Origin: Corynebacterium sp. HMSC05H05
Lineage (GTDB): Bacteria; Actinomycetota; Actinomycetes; Mycobacteriales; Mycobacteriaceae
Reading direction: 5' to 3'
NCBI RefSeq assembly: GCF_001807265.1
Contig: NZ_KV788388.1
Location: 124,001-188,000 of the forward strand
DNA length: 64,000 nucleotides
A model generated the notes under the pieces. That model was not told the origin of the DNA, did not search any database, and was given only the letters and a program-made list of their open reading frames with translations. Of this stretch, positions 27,132 to 36,234 are shown piece after piece; positions within the stretch are counted from its first letter, which is position 1, and each line of letters starts with the position of its first letter. Made by a program: the position numbers and the translations under genes.

Positions 27132-29186
27132 ATGTCTACCGAAGCAGCAGTCGAGTTCGCACCGTTCGAGGTTCCCGCCGGCACCGCCGTCGGCGCGGCC
27201 ATGCGGGAGCTGAACCTGCCGAATAAGGGGGAGGACGCCGTCGTGTGCGTCCAGGACGAAGCGGGCGAGCTGAAAGACCTCTCGCACGTCCCCGAAGCAA
27301 CCGCGACGTTTACGCCGGTACCTGCAAACACTGAGCTCGGCCGCTCCGTGATCCGCCACTCCTGCGCCCACGTGCTCGCCCAGGCTGTGCAGGCCGAGTT
27401 CCCCGGCACCAAGCTGGGTATCGGCCCGGCCATCGAGGACGGCTTCTACTACGACTTCGACGTTGCGGAGCCGTTTACGTCCGAGGATCTGAAGGCGCTG
27501 GAAAAGCGCATGAAGAAGATCATCAAGCAGGGCCAGAAGTTTGTCCGCGGCGTCTACGCCTCCGCCGAAGAGGCTGCAGAAGACCTCAAGGACGAGCCGT
27601 ACAAGCTCGAGCTGATCAACGACAAAGGCAACGTCGATCCGGACTCCGATGAGGCCACCGAAATCGGTGCCGGCGAGCTGACGCACTATGACAACGTCAA
27701 CCCGCGCACGAACGAGGTGGAGTGGCACGACCTGTGCCGCGGCCCGCACGTGCCCACCACCAAGTACATCCCGGCGTTCGCGCTCACCCGCTCGTCCGCC
27801 GCGTACTGGCGCGGCGATCAGAACAACGCCGGCCTGCAGCGCGTCTACGGCACCGCCTGGGAGTCCAAGGAAAAGCTCGAAGAGTACATGACCATGCTCG
27901 AAGAGGCGGAAAAGCGCGACCACCGCCGCTTGGGCAACGAGCTGGACCTGTTCTCCTTCCCGGACGAGGTCGGCTCTGGCCTGCCGGTGTTCCACCCGGA
28001 CGGCGGCATCGTGCGAATGACCATGGAGCAGCACTCGCGCGAGCGCCACGTCGCCGCCGGCTACTCCTTCGTCAACACCCCGCACGTGACCAAGGGCGAC
28101 CTGTTTAAGAAGTCGGGCCACCTGGACTGGTACGCCGACGGCATGTTCCCGCCGATGAAGCTCGACGGCGAGGTCGACGAAGACGGCAACGTGACCAAGC
28201 AGCCGGTGGACTACTACGCCAAGCCGATGAACTGCCCGATGCACAACCTCATCTTCGACTCGCGCGGGCGTTCCTACCGGGAACTGCCGCTGCGCCTGTT
28301 CGAGTTCGGCACCGTCTACCGCTACGAGAAGTCCGGCGTGGTCCACGGCCTGACGCGCGCCCGCGGCTTCACGCAGGACGATGCTCACATCTACTGCACC
28401 GAGGAGCAGTTGGAAGACGAGCTGACCAGCGTGCTGGAGTTCATCATTTCCCTGCTGCAGGACTACGGTTTGGACGACTTCTACCTGGAGCTGTCCACCA
28501 AGGACCCGAACAAGTACATCGGCGACGATGAGATCTGGGAGCGCTCCACCAACATCCTGGAGTCCGTGGCCAAGAAGTCCGGCCTGGAGCTCGTGCCGGA
28601 CCCGGCGGGTGCCGCATTCTACGGCCCGAAGATCTCCGTGCAGGCGCGCGACGCCATCGGCCGCACCTGGCAGATGTCCACTGTTCAGCTGGACTTCAAC
28701 CTGCCGGAGCGCTTCGACCTGACCTACACCTCCTCAGACGGCTCGAAGAAGCGCCCGGTGATGATCCACCGCGCTCTCTTTGGCTCCATCGAGCGCTTCT
28801 TCGGCGTGCTGCTCGAGCACTACGCTGGCGCGTTCCCGGCCTGGCTGGCCCCGCACCAGGTGGTGGGTATCCCGGTGGCCGACGCGTTCGCCGACCACTT
28901 GGACGGTGTCGTTGCAAAGCTGCGCGAGCGCGGCATCCGCGCCGAGGTGGACCACTCGGACGACCGCATGCAGAAGAAGATCCGTACCCACACCACGTCC
29001 AAGGTGCCGTTCATGCTGCTCGCGGGCGAGCGCGACGTGGAGGCGAACGCGGTGAGCTTCCGCTTCCTCGACGGTAGCCAGATTAACGGCGTGCCGGTCG
29101 AGCGCGCTGTGGAGCTGATCGCGGACTGGATCGCTGCCAAGCGCAACGATCAGCCGAGTGAGGAAACCGTTGCAGCCGCCAACTAA
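27132..29186 (+). CDS. thrS: Threonine-tRNA ligase
   Basis: Charges tRNA-Thr with threonine in the cytoplasm. It is 684 residues. An N-terminal TGS domain (about 1-65) is followed by the editing domain with [11 protein letters not shown]. The class II catalytic core has MNCPMHN (zinc cysteine), motif 2 around [20 protein letters not shown], and motif 3 near the end of the core. A C-terminal anticodon-binding domain with [11 protein letters not shown] closes it. ATG 27132 has AAGGAG about 15 nt upstream. I see no T-box leader in the 109-nt region before it. The HIT gene overlaps its 3' end. Confidence 0.96.
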   Translation: MSTEAAVEFAPFEVPAGTAVGAAMRELNLPNKGEDAVVCVQDEAGELKDLSHVPEATATFTPVPANTELGRSVIRHSCAHVLAQAVQAEFPGTKLGIGPAIEDGFYYDFDVAEPFTSEDLKALEKRMKKIIKQGQKFVRGVYASAEEAAEDLKDEPYKLELINDKGNVDPDSDEATEIGAGELTHYDNVNPRTNEVEWHDLCRGPHVPTTKYIPAFALTRSSAAYWRGDQNNAGLQRVYGTAWESKEKLEEYMTMLEEAEKRDHRRLGNELDLFSFPDEVGSGLPVFHPDGGIVRMTMEQHSRERHVAAGYSFVNTPHVTKGDLFKKSGHLDWYADGMFPPMKLDGEVDEDGNVTKQPVDYYAKPMNCPMHNLIFDSRGRSYRELPLRLFEFGTVYRYEKSGVVHGLTRARGFTQDDAHIYCTEEQLEDELTSVLEFIISLLQDYGLDDFYLELSTKDPNKYIGDDEIWERSTNILESVAKKSGLELVPDPAGAAFYGPKISVQARDAIGRTWQMSTVQLDFNLPERFDLTYTSSDGSKKRPVMIHRALFGSIERFFGVLLEHYAGAFPAWLAPHQVVGIPVADAFADHLDGVVAKLRERGIRAEVDHSDDRMQKKIRTHTTSKVPFMLLAGERDVEANAVSFRFLDGSQINGVPVERAVELIADWIAAKRNDQPSEETVAAAN

Positions 29187-29778
29187 CGGCGAGACTTACG
29201 TCGACACCGGCGTGGGCGATCCGGACCGTCTTGCCCGCCTGTGGGCGCCGTACCGCTCCAGCTACATCACCCAGATGCCGGCGGAAAGCGAGACGGGGGA
29301 GACCGGAGGATCGTCGAGAAGCACAGGCGATCCATTCCTGGAAATCCCGCAGATGAGCGACGAGGACGGCCTCATCGTCGCGCGCGGCAAGACGGTGTAC
29401 GCGGTGTGCAACCTGTACCCGTACAACGCCGGCCACCTGATGGTGGTGCCGTACCGCAAGGTCGCTGAGCTGGAAGAACTCACCGACGCGGAGACCGACG
29501 AGCTGATGGTGTTTGCGAAGCACGCGGTGAAAACGCTCAAGCGCGTGTCCAAACCGGAAGCGATCAACGTCGGGCTCAACCTGGGCAAGGCCTCGGGCGG
29601 GTCGGTCGGCGACCACCTGCACCTGCATGTGGTGCCGCGCTGGGCGGGCGACGCGAACTTCATGACCGTCATCGGCGGCACCAAAGTACTGCCGCAACTG
29701 TTACAGGAAACGCGGGCGCTGCTTGCCGACGGCTGGCGCGAAGTCGACGCGATTGAATCAGGTGAACACCATGCTTAG
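29158..29778 (+). CDS. HIT-domain protein, AP4A phosphorylase-like
   Basis: A 206-residue protein of the histidine triad superfamily. The catalytic signature [10 protein letters not shown] is near residue 157, and [16 protein letters not shown] is the preceding block. In mycobacteria the gene between thrS and pgsA encodes a diadenosine tetraphosphate phosphorylase, so that activity is likely. GTG 29158 overlaps thrS by 29 nt; TTG 29170 is an alternative. It overlaps pgsA by 8 nt at the other end, marking a tightly packed operon. Confidence 0.88.
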   Translation: MRKPLQPPTNGETYVDTGVGDPDRLARLWAPYRSSYITQMPAESETGETGGSSRSTGDPFLEIPQMSDEDGLIVARGKTVYAVCNLYPYNAGHLMVVPYRKVAELEELTDAETDELMVFAKHAVKTLKRVSKPEAINVGLNLGKASGGSVGDHLHLHVVPRWAGDANFMTVIGGTKVLPQLLQETRALLADGWREVDAIESGEHHA

Positions 29779-30406
29779 CGTGCACGGACGCAAACCCGCC
29801 GCAGCAGTGGTCGAGCCGGTGGCGAAAGGGCTGCTGAAGATCGGGCTGACCCCGAACACGACCACCGTTGCGGGCACCGCGCTGACCATGCTCACGGCGA
29901 TGGTGCTCATCCCTACAGGCCACCTGGTGTGGGCGGCCGTGCTCAGCCTGTTCTTCGCCGCCTTCGACATGGTCGACGGCACGATGGCCAGGCTGCGCGG
30001 CGGAGGCACCGCGTTCGGGGCGACGCTGGACGCGAGCTGCGACCGGCTGACCGACGGTGCACTCTTTGGGGCGATCGCGATGTGGCTGATCTACGTCGCG
30101 GATGCGGCTCCCGTGAACGTGGCGGTGTGCCTGGCGGTCATTGTGCTCTCGCAGACCATCAGCTACATCAAGGCCCGCGGCGAGGCCGGCGGGCTGAAGA
30201 TCGTCGGCGGGCTGATTGAACGTCCTGAGCGCTTGATTCTGGGGCTCGGCGGCATTGCGCTGGAGGGCTTCGGTGTGCCCAACGCCGTGGTGGTTTCGTT
30301 ATGGATCCTGTTGGTCGGTTCCGTGATCACTGTGGTTCAGCGCCTGATGTTTGCCGGGCGTGACAAGGGGGCGGACGCGAAGATCGCGCCGCCGGCGGGG
30401 GCGTAG
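29771..30406 (+). CDS. pgsA: Phosphatidylinositol phosphate synthase (CDP-alcohol phosphatidyltransferase)
   Basis: Transfers the diacylglycerol-phosphate of CDP-DAG to inositol 1-phosphate at the membrane, the first step of PI and PIM synthesis. It is 211 residues with six hydrophobic helices. The complete family signature is visible: D-x2-DG-x2-AR-x8-G-x3-D-x3-D, from DMVDGTMARLRGG to DASCDRLTD. ATG 29771 overlaps the HIT gene; GTG 29762 is possible. Actinobacterial context (PatA and PimA next) favours inositol rather than glycerol phosphate as acceptor. Confidence 0.9.
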   Translation: MLSVHGRKPAAAVVEPVAKGLLKIGLTPNTTTVAGTALTMLTAMVLIPTGHLVWAAVLSLFFAAFDMVDGTMARLRGGGTAFGATLDASCDRLTDGALFGAIAMWLIYVADAAPVNVAVCLAVIVLSQTISYIKARGEAGGLKIVGGLIERPERLILGLGGIALEGFGVPNAVVVSLWILLVGSVITVVQRLMFAGRDKGADAKIAPPAGA

Positions 30407-31351
30407 ATGGTCTCCGCGCGGGAGCGGCTCGTCGCCGCGGGCTACATCGCCGGCTGGAAGATCGCCGGCGCGCTGCCTGCGCCGTTGACCGCGCGGGCCA
30501 CTGAGTGGGCCGCCGACCTCGTCTCCGGCGACGGCGCGGGCATGGACATGCTCCGGCGCAACCTCACGCGTGTGGTGGGGCCGGAAAACGTCACCCGGGA
30601 GCTAGTCCGAGACGCCCTGCGCTCGTACGCACGCTACTGGCTGGAGGCCTTCCGTCTGCCGCGGATGGCGGGCGATCCGGGGTTGAACTCGACGCTTTCG
30701 GCAGGGGTCGCCGGACGCGAGCACTTGGATGCCGCCGTTGCGCGGGGCCGCGGGGTGGTGCTGACGCTGCCGCACACGGGCAACTGGGACATGGCGGGGG
30801 CGTGGCTGGCGGAAAACTACGGCGGGTTCACTACCGTCGCGGAACGCCTGAAACCTGAGGCGCTGTTCGATGCGTTCGTGCAGTTCCGGGAGTCGCTCGG
30901 CTTCGATGTTGTGCCTTTGACCGGGGGTGAGCAGCCCCCGTTCGAGCGGCTGAAGGAGGTGCTCGCCGCCGGCGGCATAGTGTGCCTGCTAGGGGAGCGG
31001 GACTTTTCACGCAACGGAGTGCCGGTGACGTTCTTCGGCGAGGAAACGACGTTTCCGGTGGGCCCGGCCAAGCTGTCGAAGGATACCGGTGCGACGCTGC
31101 TTGTAGCCCACTCTTGGTTCACGGGCACCCGGCGCAACCCCGGCTGGGGCTTCAGCATCTCCGCCCCATTGGAGGTGACCACGCTCGAAGAAACGGCGCA
31201 ACGGGTGGCCGACCAGTTCGCCGAGAACATCGCCGCACACCCGGCGGATTGGCACATGCTGCAACCGCTGTGGCCTAAGGACGCGCCGAAGCCGAGTCGC
31301 CGCCGGGAGATGGAACAGCGGCTGCGAAAGCACCGCGAACAGGGGAGGTAG
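30407..31351 (+). CDS. patA: Phosphatidylinositol mannoside acyltransferase
   Basis: Acylates the mannose of phosphatidylinositol mannoside on the inner membrane; an LpxL-like lysophospholipid acyltransferase fold. It is 314 residues. The catalytic H-x4-D motif is HTGNWD near residue 125. LLGERDFSRNGVPVTFFGEE is the second conserved block. Its ATG follows the pgsA stop immediately (TAGATG), so translation is coupled. Confidence 0.92.
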   Translation: MVSARERLVAAGYIAGWKIAGALPAPLTARATEWAADLVSGDGAGMDMLRRNLTRVVGPENVTRELVRDALRSYARYWLEAFRLPRMAGDPGLNSTLSAGVAGREHLDAAVARGRGVVLTLPHTGNWDMAGAWLAENYGGFTTVAERLKPEALFDAFVQFRESLGFDVVPLTGGEQPPFERLKEVLAAGGIVCLLGERDFSRNGVPVTFFGEETTFPVGPAKLSKDTGATLLVAHSWFTGTRRNPGWGFSISAPLEVTTLEETAQRVADQFAENIAAHPADWHMLQPLWPKDAPKPSRRREMEQRLRKHREQGR

Positions 31352-31356
31352 CCAGG

Positions 31357-32448
31357 GTGAGAATTGGTCTGGTGTGTCCATACTCCTTCAACGTGCCGGG
31401 CGGAGTTCAAGCCCACGTCCTTGACCTTGCGGTCAAGCTGCGCGAGATGGGCCACCACGCTGAAGTACTCGGGCCAGCCTCCAGCAGTGCCGAGCTTCCG
31501 GCGTGGGTGACACGGGGCGGGGCTGCAGTACCGGTGCGATACAACGGTTCGGTCGCACGCCTGTCCTTCGGCCCCCAGGTGCGGCGCACAACGCGGCAGT
31601 TCATCGAGCGCGGCAACTTTGACATCCTGCACGTGCACGAACCGAATTCGCCGAGCTATTCCATGGCGGCGTTGCGCATGGCTACCGGCCCGATCGTGGC
31701 CACATACCACGCCTCGGCAGAGTCCTCCTACGCGCTGAAGCTCGCGTTGCCTGCGTTGCGTGGCAGCCTGGAGAAGATCCGCGCAGGCATCGCCGTGAGC
31801 GAAGAAGCGTGGCGTTGGCAGTCGCAGCAGGTGGGCACCGACCCCGTGATCATCCCCAACGGAGTGGACACCGGCAGGTTTGCGGCGGCACGGCACGTGT
31901 CGGAGTCCCCAGAGCGCACCGCCGAGGTGGTGTTCCTGGGCCGCTTGGACGAGCCCCGCAAGGGCCTGGACGTGTTCCTGCAGGCGATGGAGCAGCTACC
32001 GCACAAGCCACGCGTGACGGTCATCGGAGCTGGCGCGCCCCGCAAGGTCGAGGGCGTCGAGTTTGCGGGCCTGGTTTCCGAGGATGAGAAGGCGGAGATC
32101 CTCGGCCGCGCCGACATCTTTGTGGCGCCGAACCTTGGCGGTGAATCTTTCGGGATCATTCTCGTGGAGGCGATGGCCGCCGGTTGCGCCGTCGTCGCCA
32201 GCGACATTCCGGCGTTCGCCGCAGTGTGCGAAGGCGACGCGGGGTTACTGTTCGCGCCCGGCGACGCTACGGCGCTCGCGCAGAAGTTGCAGTTGCTTAT
32301 CGACGACGTCCCGTTTCGCGCCAACCTGGCCGCCCGCGGCGTGAAACGGGCAGAAGACTTCGACTGGTCTGTCGTGGCGCGTCAAGTGCTGGCGGTGTAC
32401 GAGGCGGTGTCGATTGGGGAGAAGGTCGGGGTGGAAGGGTGGCTATGA
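31357..32448 (+). CDS. pimA: Phosphatidylinositol alpha-mannosyltransferase
   Basis: Transfers the first mannose from GDP-mannose to phosphatidylinositol on the cytoplasmic face. It is 363 residues, a GT4 GT-B enzyme. GGVQAHVLDLA is the N-terminal glycine loop, IIPNGVDTGRF the linker, and GESFGIILVEAMAAGC carries the EX7E-type nucleotide-sugar motif. GTG 31357 lies 5 nt after patA. Together with pgsA and patA it builds acylated PIM1, the precursor of lipomannan-type lipoglycans. Confidence 0.94.
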   Translation: MRIGLVCPYSFNVPGGVQAHVLDLAVKLREMGHHAEVLGPASSSAELPAWVTRGGAAVPVRYNGSVARLSFGPQVRRTTRQFIERGNFDILHVHEPNSPSYSMAALRMATGPIVATYHASAESSYALKLALPALRGSLEKIRAGIAVSEEAWRWQSQQVGTDPVIIPNGVDTGRFAAARHVSESPERTAEVVFLGRLDEPRKGLDVFLQAMEQLPHKPRVTVIGAGAPRKVEGVEFAGLVSEDEKAEILGRADIFVAPNLGGESFGIILVEAMAAGCAVVASDIPAFAAVCEGDAGLLFAPGDATALAQKLQLLIDDVPFRANLAARGVKRAEDFDWSVVARQVLAVYEAVSIGEKVGVEGWL

Positions 32449-32900
32449 CTTTCATGTGGGTGGTGTTGGCGGTGGTGGTCACGGCGCTGACCGCATGGGC
32501 CTACAACACGGCGCAGCGGCTCAACCGCCTGCACATCCGGCTCGACCGTTCGCGCGATGCTTTACAAGCGGCTCTGGACCGGCGCTGCGCCGTCATCGCC
32601 GCAATCTACCCCGAGCTCGGTGCTGCAGCGCAGCGCACGGAGCAGGTCAGACTGACACCTGAGGATGTGCGCACGCGTCTCGCGCAAGAGGAGCACTTGG
32701 CGTCGCAGGTGGCTGAACGGTACGCAGGAGCGGGTGCGCCGGGCCCGCTCAACGACGCGGACATCCGAGCTGAGTTGGCCATCCGCTTCTACGACGACGC
32801 TGTCGCGGATACGCGTGCGCTGCGTCTTCGCCCGTCGGTGAGCTTCTTGCGGCTCGGTGGCACGGCGGCATTGCCACAGTTCGCGCGGGACGACCGGTAA
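32445..32900 (+). CDS. Small membrane-anchored protein of the PIM operon
   Basis: 151 residues. One N-terminal transmembrane helix (about 4-22) is followed by a helical segment, YNTAQRLNRLHIRLDRSRDA then LDRRCAVIAAIYPEL, and an alpha-helical soluble part. ATG 32445 overlaps the pimA stop (ATGA) behind GGAAGGG. I recall that the mycobacterial gene in this position (Rv2609c) has a similar N-terminus fused to a Nudix domain; no Nudix box is present here. There is a faint resemblance to LemA-type proteins. Function unknown; it may help organise the PIM enzymes. Confidence 0.7.
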   Translation: MTFMWVVLAVVVTALTAWAYNTAQRLNRLHIRLDRSRDALQAALDRRCAVIAAIYPELGAAAQRTEQVRLTPEDVRTRLAQEEHLASQVAERYAGAGAPGPLNDADIRAELAIRFYDDAVADTRALRLRPSVSFLRLGGTAALPQFARDDR

Positions 32901-32922
32901 AAGCTTTGGCGCGGCGGTGCGT

Positions 32923-32928
32923 ATAATG
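32923..32928 (+). promoter_or_regulatory. -10 element of yebC
   Basis: A consensus TATAAT lies 38 nt before the yebC start, within TGCGTATAATG. I see no good -35 element at the right spacing. Confidence 0.55.
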
Positions 32929-32966
32929 CCGTCTGTTACACGTCAACCGAGGAAAAGGGGTGCGTT

Positions 32967-33719
32967 ATGGCGGGCCACTCAAAGTGGGCAACCACGAAGC
33001 ACAAGAAGGCCGCAAACGACGCGAAGCGGTCGAAGTTGTGGGCGAAGATGATCAAGGACATTGAGGTCGCGGCACGAACCGGCGGCGGCGACCCGGCCGC
33101 GAACCCCACCCTTGACGACATGATCCGCAAGGCCAAAAAGGCTTCGGTGCCGAACGACAACATCGAGCGCGCCCGCAAGCGCGGCTCCGGCGAAGAAGCT
33201 GGCGGCGCGAACTGGGAGACCGTGATGTACGAAGGCTACGGCGTCAACGGCGTCGCAGTGCTCATCGAGTGTCTGACGGACAACCGCAACCGCGCGGCCA
33301 CCGAGGTGCGCACCGCGATGACCAAAAACGGCGGCAACCTAGGTGAGTCGGGCTCCGTCGGCTACATGTTCGAGCGCACCGGTGTGGTGACCATCCAGAA
33401 GGGCGAGCTCAGCGAGGACGACGTGCTCATGGCGGTGCTCGACGCTGGCGCCGAGGAAGTCAACGACCTCGGCGAGGAGTTCGAGATCACCTGCAAGCCG
33501 ACCGACCTGCCGGCAGTGCGTGAGGCACTCGTCGGCGAGGGTATCGAGATTGAGGAGGCCGGCCAGGAATTCCGTGCGGACGTTGAGGTTGACCTCGACG
33601 TCGAGGGTGCGAAGAAGATGATGCGCATCATCGACGCACTGGAGGATTCGGACGACGTGCAGAACGTGTACACCAACATGAACCTCTCTGACGAGGTCGT
33701 GGCTCAGCTGGAGGACTAG
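32967..33719 (+). CDS. yebC: YebC/PmpR family protein
   Basis: A 250-residue cytoplasmic protein with the family's [21 protein letters not shown] opening segment (first 20 residues typical), [14 protein letters not shown] and [20 protein letters not shown]. Family members are described as transcription factors and more recently as translation factors relieving stalled ribosomes. GAGGAAAAGGGG precedes ATG 32967. It is fixed upstream of ruvCAB in Actinobacteria; a terminator separates it from ruvC here. Confidence 0.95.
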   Translation: MAGHSKWATTKHKKAANDAKRSKLWAKMIKDIEVAARTGGGDPAANPTLDDMIRKAKKASVPNDNIERARKRGSGEEAGGANWETVMYEGYGVNGVAVLIECLTDNRNRAATEVRTAMTKNGGNLGESGSVGYMFERTGVVTIQKGELSEDDVLMAVLDAGAEEVNDLGEEFEITCKPTDLPAVREALVGEGIEIEEAGQEFRADVEVDLDVEGAKKMMRIIDALEDSDDVQNVYTNMNLSDEVVAQLED

Positions 33720-33757
33720 GCCTTTTACTGGCCTTTCGCAGTCTTTCGCTATGCGCA

Positions 33758-33793
33758 ACGCCCGCGCCGCCGTTGGTGGCGCGGGCGTTTGTT
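33758..33793 (+). terminator. Rho-independent terminator between yebC and ruvC
   Basis: ACGCCCGCGCC (33758-33768) pairs with GGCGCGGGCGT (33778-33788), loop about 9 nt, followed by TTGTTG. It suggests that ruvCAB has its own promoter. Confidence 0.85.
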
Positions 33794-33844
33794 GCGCCTC
33801 CTGTGGTAGAACATATGTGTCACATGTGTGGAAGGGAGGATGCG

Positions 33845-34378
33845 ATGTCGCTGGAAGGTCTGCGGGTCATGGGGATCGACCCGGGCTTGACGCGCTGCGG
33901 CCTTTCCGTTGTGCAGGCGGGCCGTGGCCGGCAGATCATCCCCGTCGCCGTCGGCGTCGTGCGTACTCCGTCCACGGCGGAGCTGGCGGAGCGGCTGCTG
34001 CGTCTGTCGCGCGCGGTAGGTGAGTGGATCGACGACTACCGCCCGGACGTCATCGCCATGGAGCGCATTTTTGAACGCGGCAACGTCTCTACTGTCATGC
34101 ACACAGCACACGCGGTAGGCGTGATGGTGCTGGCGGCGGCAGAGCGGGGCATCCCGGTGCACATGTACACCCCGTCAGAAGTGAAAAAGGCTATCTCCGG
34201 CAATGGGCGGGCGGATAAGAAGCAGATGACGGTGATGATCACGCGCATCCTGGGCTTGTCAGAGGCGCCGAAGCCGGCGGATGCGGCCGACGCGCTCGCT
34301 ATCGCGGTGTGCCACTGCTGGCGCGCCCCCTTGATCGCACGGACCAACCAGTTGACCATGAAAGCGGCGAAGCAATGA
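33845..34378 (+). CDS. ruvC: Crossover junction endodeoxyribonuclease RuvC
   Basis: Cuts Holliday junctions during recombinational repair. It is 177 residues. The acidic catalytic residues lie in [12 protein letters not shown] (first Asp), IAMERIF (Glu) and the C-terminal [12 protein letters not shown] (final Asp pair). AGGGAGG lies 6 nt before ATG 33845; longer N-termini from upstream in-frame starts would cover the terminator. It overlaps ruvA (ATGA). Confidence 0.96.
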   Translation: MSLEGLRVMGIDPGLTRCGLSVVQAGRGRQIIPVAVGVVRTPSTAELAERLLRLSRAVGEWIDDYRPDVIAMERIFERGNVSTVMHTAHAVGVMVLAAAERGIPVHMYTPSEVKKAISGNGRADKKQMTVMITRILGLSEAPKPADAADALAIAVCHCWRAPLIARTNQLTMKAAKQ

Positions 34379-34989
34379 TCGATTCTCTCAACGGCGAAGT
34401 GCTCACTATCGGGCTCGACCATGCGGTCATAGAGTGCTCGGGCGTGGGCTACCGCTTCCTCGCCACTCCGCAAACGCTCAGCCGCTTAATCCGCGGCGAA
34501 CAGGCCCGGGTGATGACGTCATTGGTGGTCAAGGACGACGGTGTCACTCTGTACGGCTTCGGCGACGCGGACGCCCGCGAGATGTTCCACAAGCTCCAGG
34601 GTGTCTCCGGGTTAGGCCCGAAGTTGGCCCTCGCGTCGCTGTCCGTGTTTGACCCGGGCGAGCTGTCCTCCCACATCGCCGCCGGAGACGCGAAGACGAT
34701 CCAGTCCATCCCCGGTGTAGGGAAGAAAATGGCGGAGCGCATCGCCCTCGAGCTCAAGGACAAGGTGGAGGCCTTCATCCCGAATGGAGATTCTCCGTCC
34801 ACTGCTGGCGCGTCCGCACCTGGAAAGGGCTCCTCGCTCGTCTCCGAGCAGGTGGTCGAGGCGCTGGTGGGCCTGGGGTTCCAGGAACGCTCGGCGCGGC
34901 CGGTGGTCGACGCGTTGGTGGAGGAGCTGCCGGAGGAGAACGCGTCCGCGTTGCTGCGCCAGGCGCTGAGCCAGTTGGGCAAGAAGTAG
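34375..34989 (+). CDS. ruvA: Holliday junction DNA-binding subunit RuvA
   Basis: Tetrameric scaffold that binds the junction and loads RuvB. It is 204 residues: an OB-fold domain (1-65), tandem HhH motifs ([13 protein letters not shown] and [19 protein letters not shown]), a flexible linker rich in Ser/Gly near residue 140, and the C-terminal RuvB-binding helices. Its ATG overlaps the ruvC stop. Confidence 0.96.
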   Translation: MIDSLNGEVLTIGLDHAVIECSGVGYRFLATPQTLSRLIRGEQARVMTSLVVKDDGVTLYGFGDADAREMFHKLQGVSGLGPKLALASLSVFDPGELSSHIAAGDAKTIQSIPGVGKKMAERIALELKDKVEAFIPNGDSPSTAGASAPGKGSSLVSEQVVEALVGLGFQERSARPVVDALVEELPEENASALLRQALSQLGKK

Positions 34990-35001
34990 GGGAGGTACAC
35001 C

Positions 35002-36078
35002 GTGTCGGATGTGGAAAAGACCGAGTTCGAACTGCCGGAGGGGTTCGCGGCGAAGCCGCCGTCGCCAGTAGACGCACACGCGCAGGCAGACGAGCACGAC
35101 ATTGAGCGCTCGCTGCGCCCGAAGTCGATCAACGAGTTTATCGGCCAACCCAAAGTGCGCGAGCAGCTCAACCTCGTGCTCGCAGGTGCGCGCAGCCGCG
35201 GGGTGACGCCGGACCACATCCTGCTGTCCGGCCCACCAGGTCTGGGTAAGACCACTATGGCAATGATCGTGGCGCAGGAGCTTGGGACCTCGCTGCGGAT
35301 GACCTCGGGTCCTGCGCTGGAACGCGCGGGTGATTTGGCGGCGATGCTGTCCAACCTGATGGAAGGTGACGTGCTTTTCATCGACGAAATCCACCGCATC
35401 GCCCGTCCGGCCGAGGAAATGCTGTACATGGCGATGGAGGATTTCCGCATCGACGTAATCGTCGGCAAGGGCCCTGGCGCAACTTCGATCCCGCTGGAGA
35501 TTCCGCCGTTTACCCTCGTCGGTGCAACCACCCGCGCTGGCATGCTCACGGGGCCGTTGCGCGACCGCTTCGGATTTACCGCCCAGATGGAGTTCTACGA
35601 CGTGGAGGATCTGACCCAGGTGGTCAGCCGCGCGGCAGACATCCTCGGCGTGCGCATCGACACAGATGCCGCGGTAGAAATCGCCTCGCGTTCGCGCGGC
35701 ACGCCGCGAATTGCCAACCGTCTGCTTCGCCGCGTGCGCGACTGGGCTGATGTGCATGGGGACGGCCACGTCGACCTTGATGCGGCGCGTTCAGCGCTCA
35801 GCGTTTTCGACGTGGATGAGCTAGGACTAGACCGCCTTGACCGGGCGGTGCTCGACGCACTGATCCGCGGCCATGGCGGGGGGCCGGTGGGCGTGGGCAC
35901 ACTCGCCATTGCCGTCGGTGAAGAACCCGGCACTATCGAGGAGGTGTGCGAGCCTTACCTTGTGCGCGCGGGATTGATGTCGCGAACCGGGCGAGGGCGA
36001 GTAGCTACCGCCGCGGCGTGGGAGCACCTGGGGCTGCAGGCACCCCCTGATGCACCGGGACAAATGTCGCTCTATTAA
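35002..36078 (+). CDS. ruvB: Holliday junction branch migration ATPase RuvB
   Basis: Hexameric AAA+ motor of branch migration. It is 358 residues. Walker A is [11 protein letters not shown], Walker B FIDEIHRI, sensor 1 GATTRAG, and the arginine finger region is [10 protein letters not shown]-terminal winged helix binds DNA. GTG 35002 follows GGGGAGG and lies 12 nt after ruvA. A terminator-like hairpin follows. Confidence 0.97.
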   Translation: MSDVEKTEFELPEGFAAKPPSPVDAHAQADEHDIERSLRPKSINEFIGQPKVREQLNLVLAGARSRGVTPDHILLSGPPGLGKTTMAMIVAQELGTSLRMTSGPALERAGDLAAMLSNLMEGDVLFIDEIHRIARPAEEMLYMAMEDFRIDVIVGKGPGATSIPLEIPPFTLVGATTRAGMLTGPLRDRFGFTAQMEFYDVEDLTQVVSRAADILGVRIDTDAAVEIASRSRGTPRIANRLLRRVRDWADVHGDGHVDLDAARSALSVFDVDELGLDRLDRAVLDALIRGHGGGPVGVGTLAIAVGEEPGTIEEVCEPYLVRAGLMSRTGRGRVATAAAWEHLGLQAPPDAPGQMSLY

Positions 36079-36080
36079 GG

Positions 36081-36107
36081 CTGGCGCGGACCGGACTGCC
36101 AGTTTTT
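36081..36107 (+). terminator. Weak terminator after ruvB
   Basis: CTGGC (36081-36085) pairs with GCCAG (36098-36102) and is followed by TTTTT. The stem is only 5 bp, so termination may be partial. Confidence 0.55.
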
Positions 36108-36138
36108 CGGGGCTATGCCGTAGCATGTTCCGTTGTGT

Positions 36139-36196
36139 CTCCACCGGCACGCCCTTCATTTGTGCCTCTTATCGGGTGTTGTGGGCTCCGGTGGAG
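36139..36196 (+). repeat. Inverted repeat in the secD leader
   Basis: CTCCACCGG (36139-36147) and CCGGTGGAG (36188-36196) are perfectly complementary, 9 bp with a 40-nt loop. They lie between the ruvB terminator with a possible -10 box (TAGCAT, 36121-36126) and the secD ribosome binding site (GAGGAG, 36221-36226). A possible structured 5' UTR. No yajC coding sequence is found in this 156-nt gap. Confidence 0.5.
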
Positions 36197-36234
36197 GAGA
36201 AAATTGGAGCTCGGAAAGCAGAGGAGTCAGCTCA

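Noticed and set aside
36133..36234. Upstream extension of secD to start near 36133
   Set aside because: GTG 36235 has GAGGAG at good spacing and the extension is Cys/His/Ser-rich sequence unlike SecD; it is also too short and unlike YajC.
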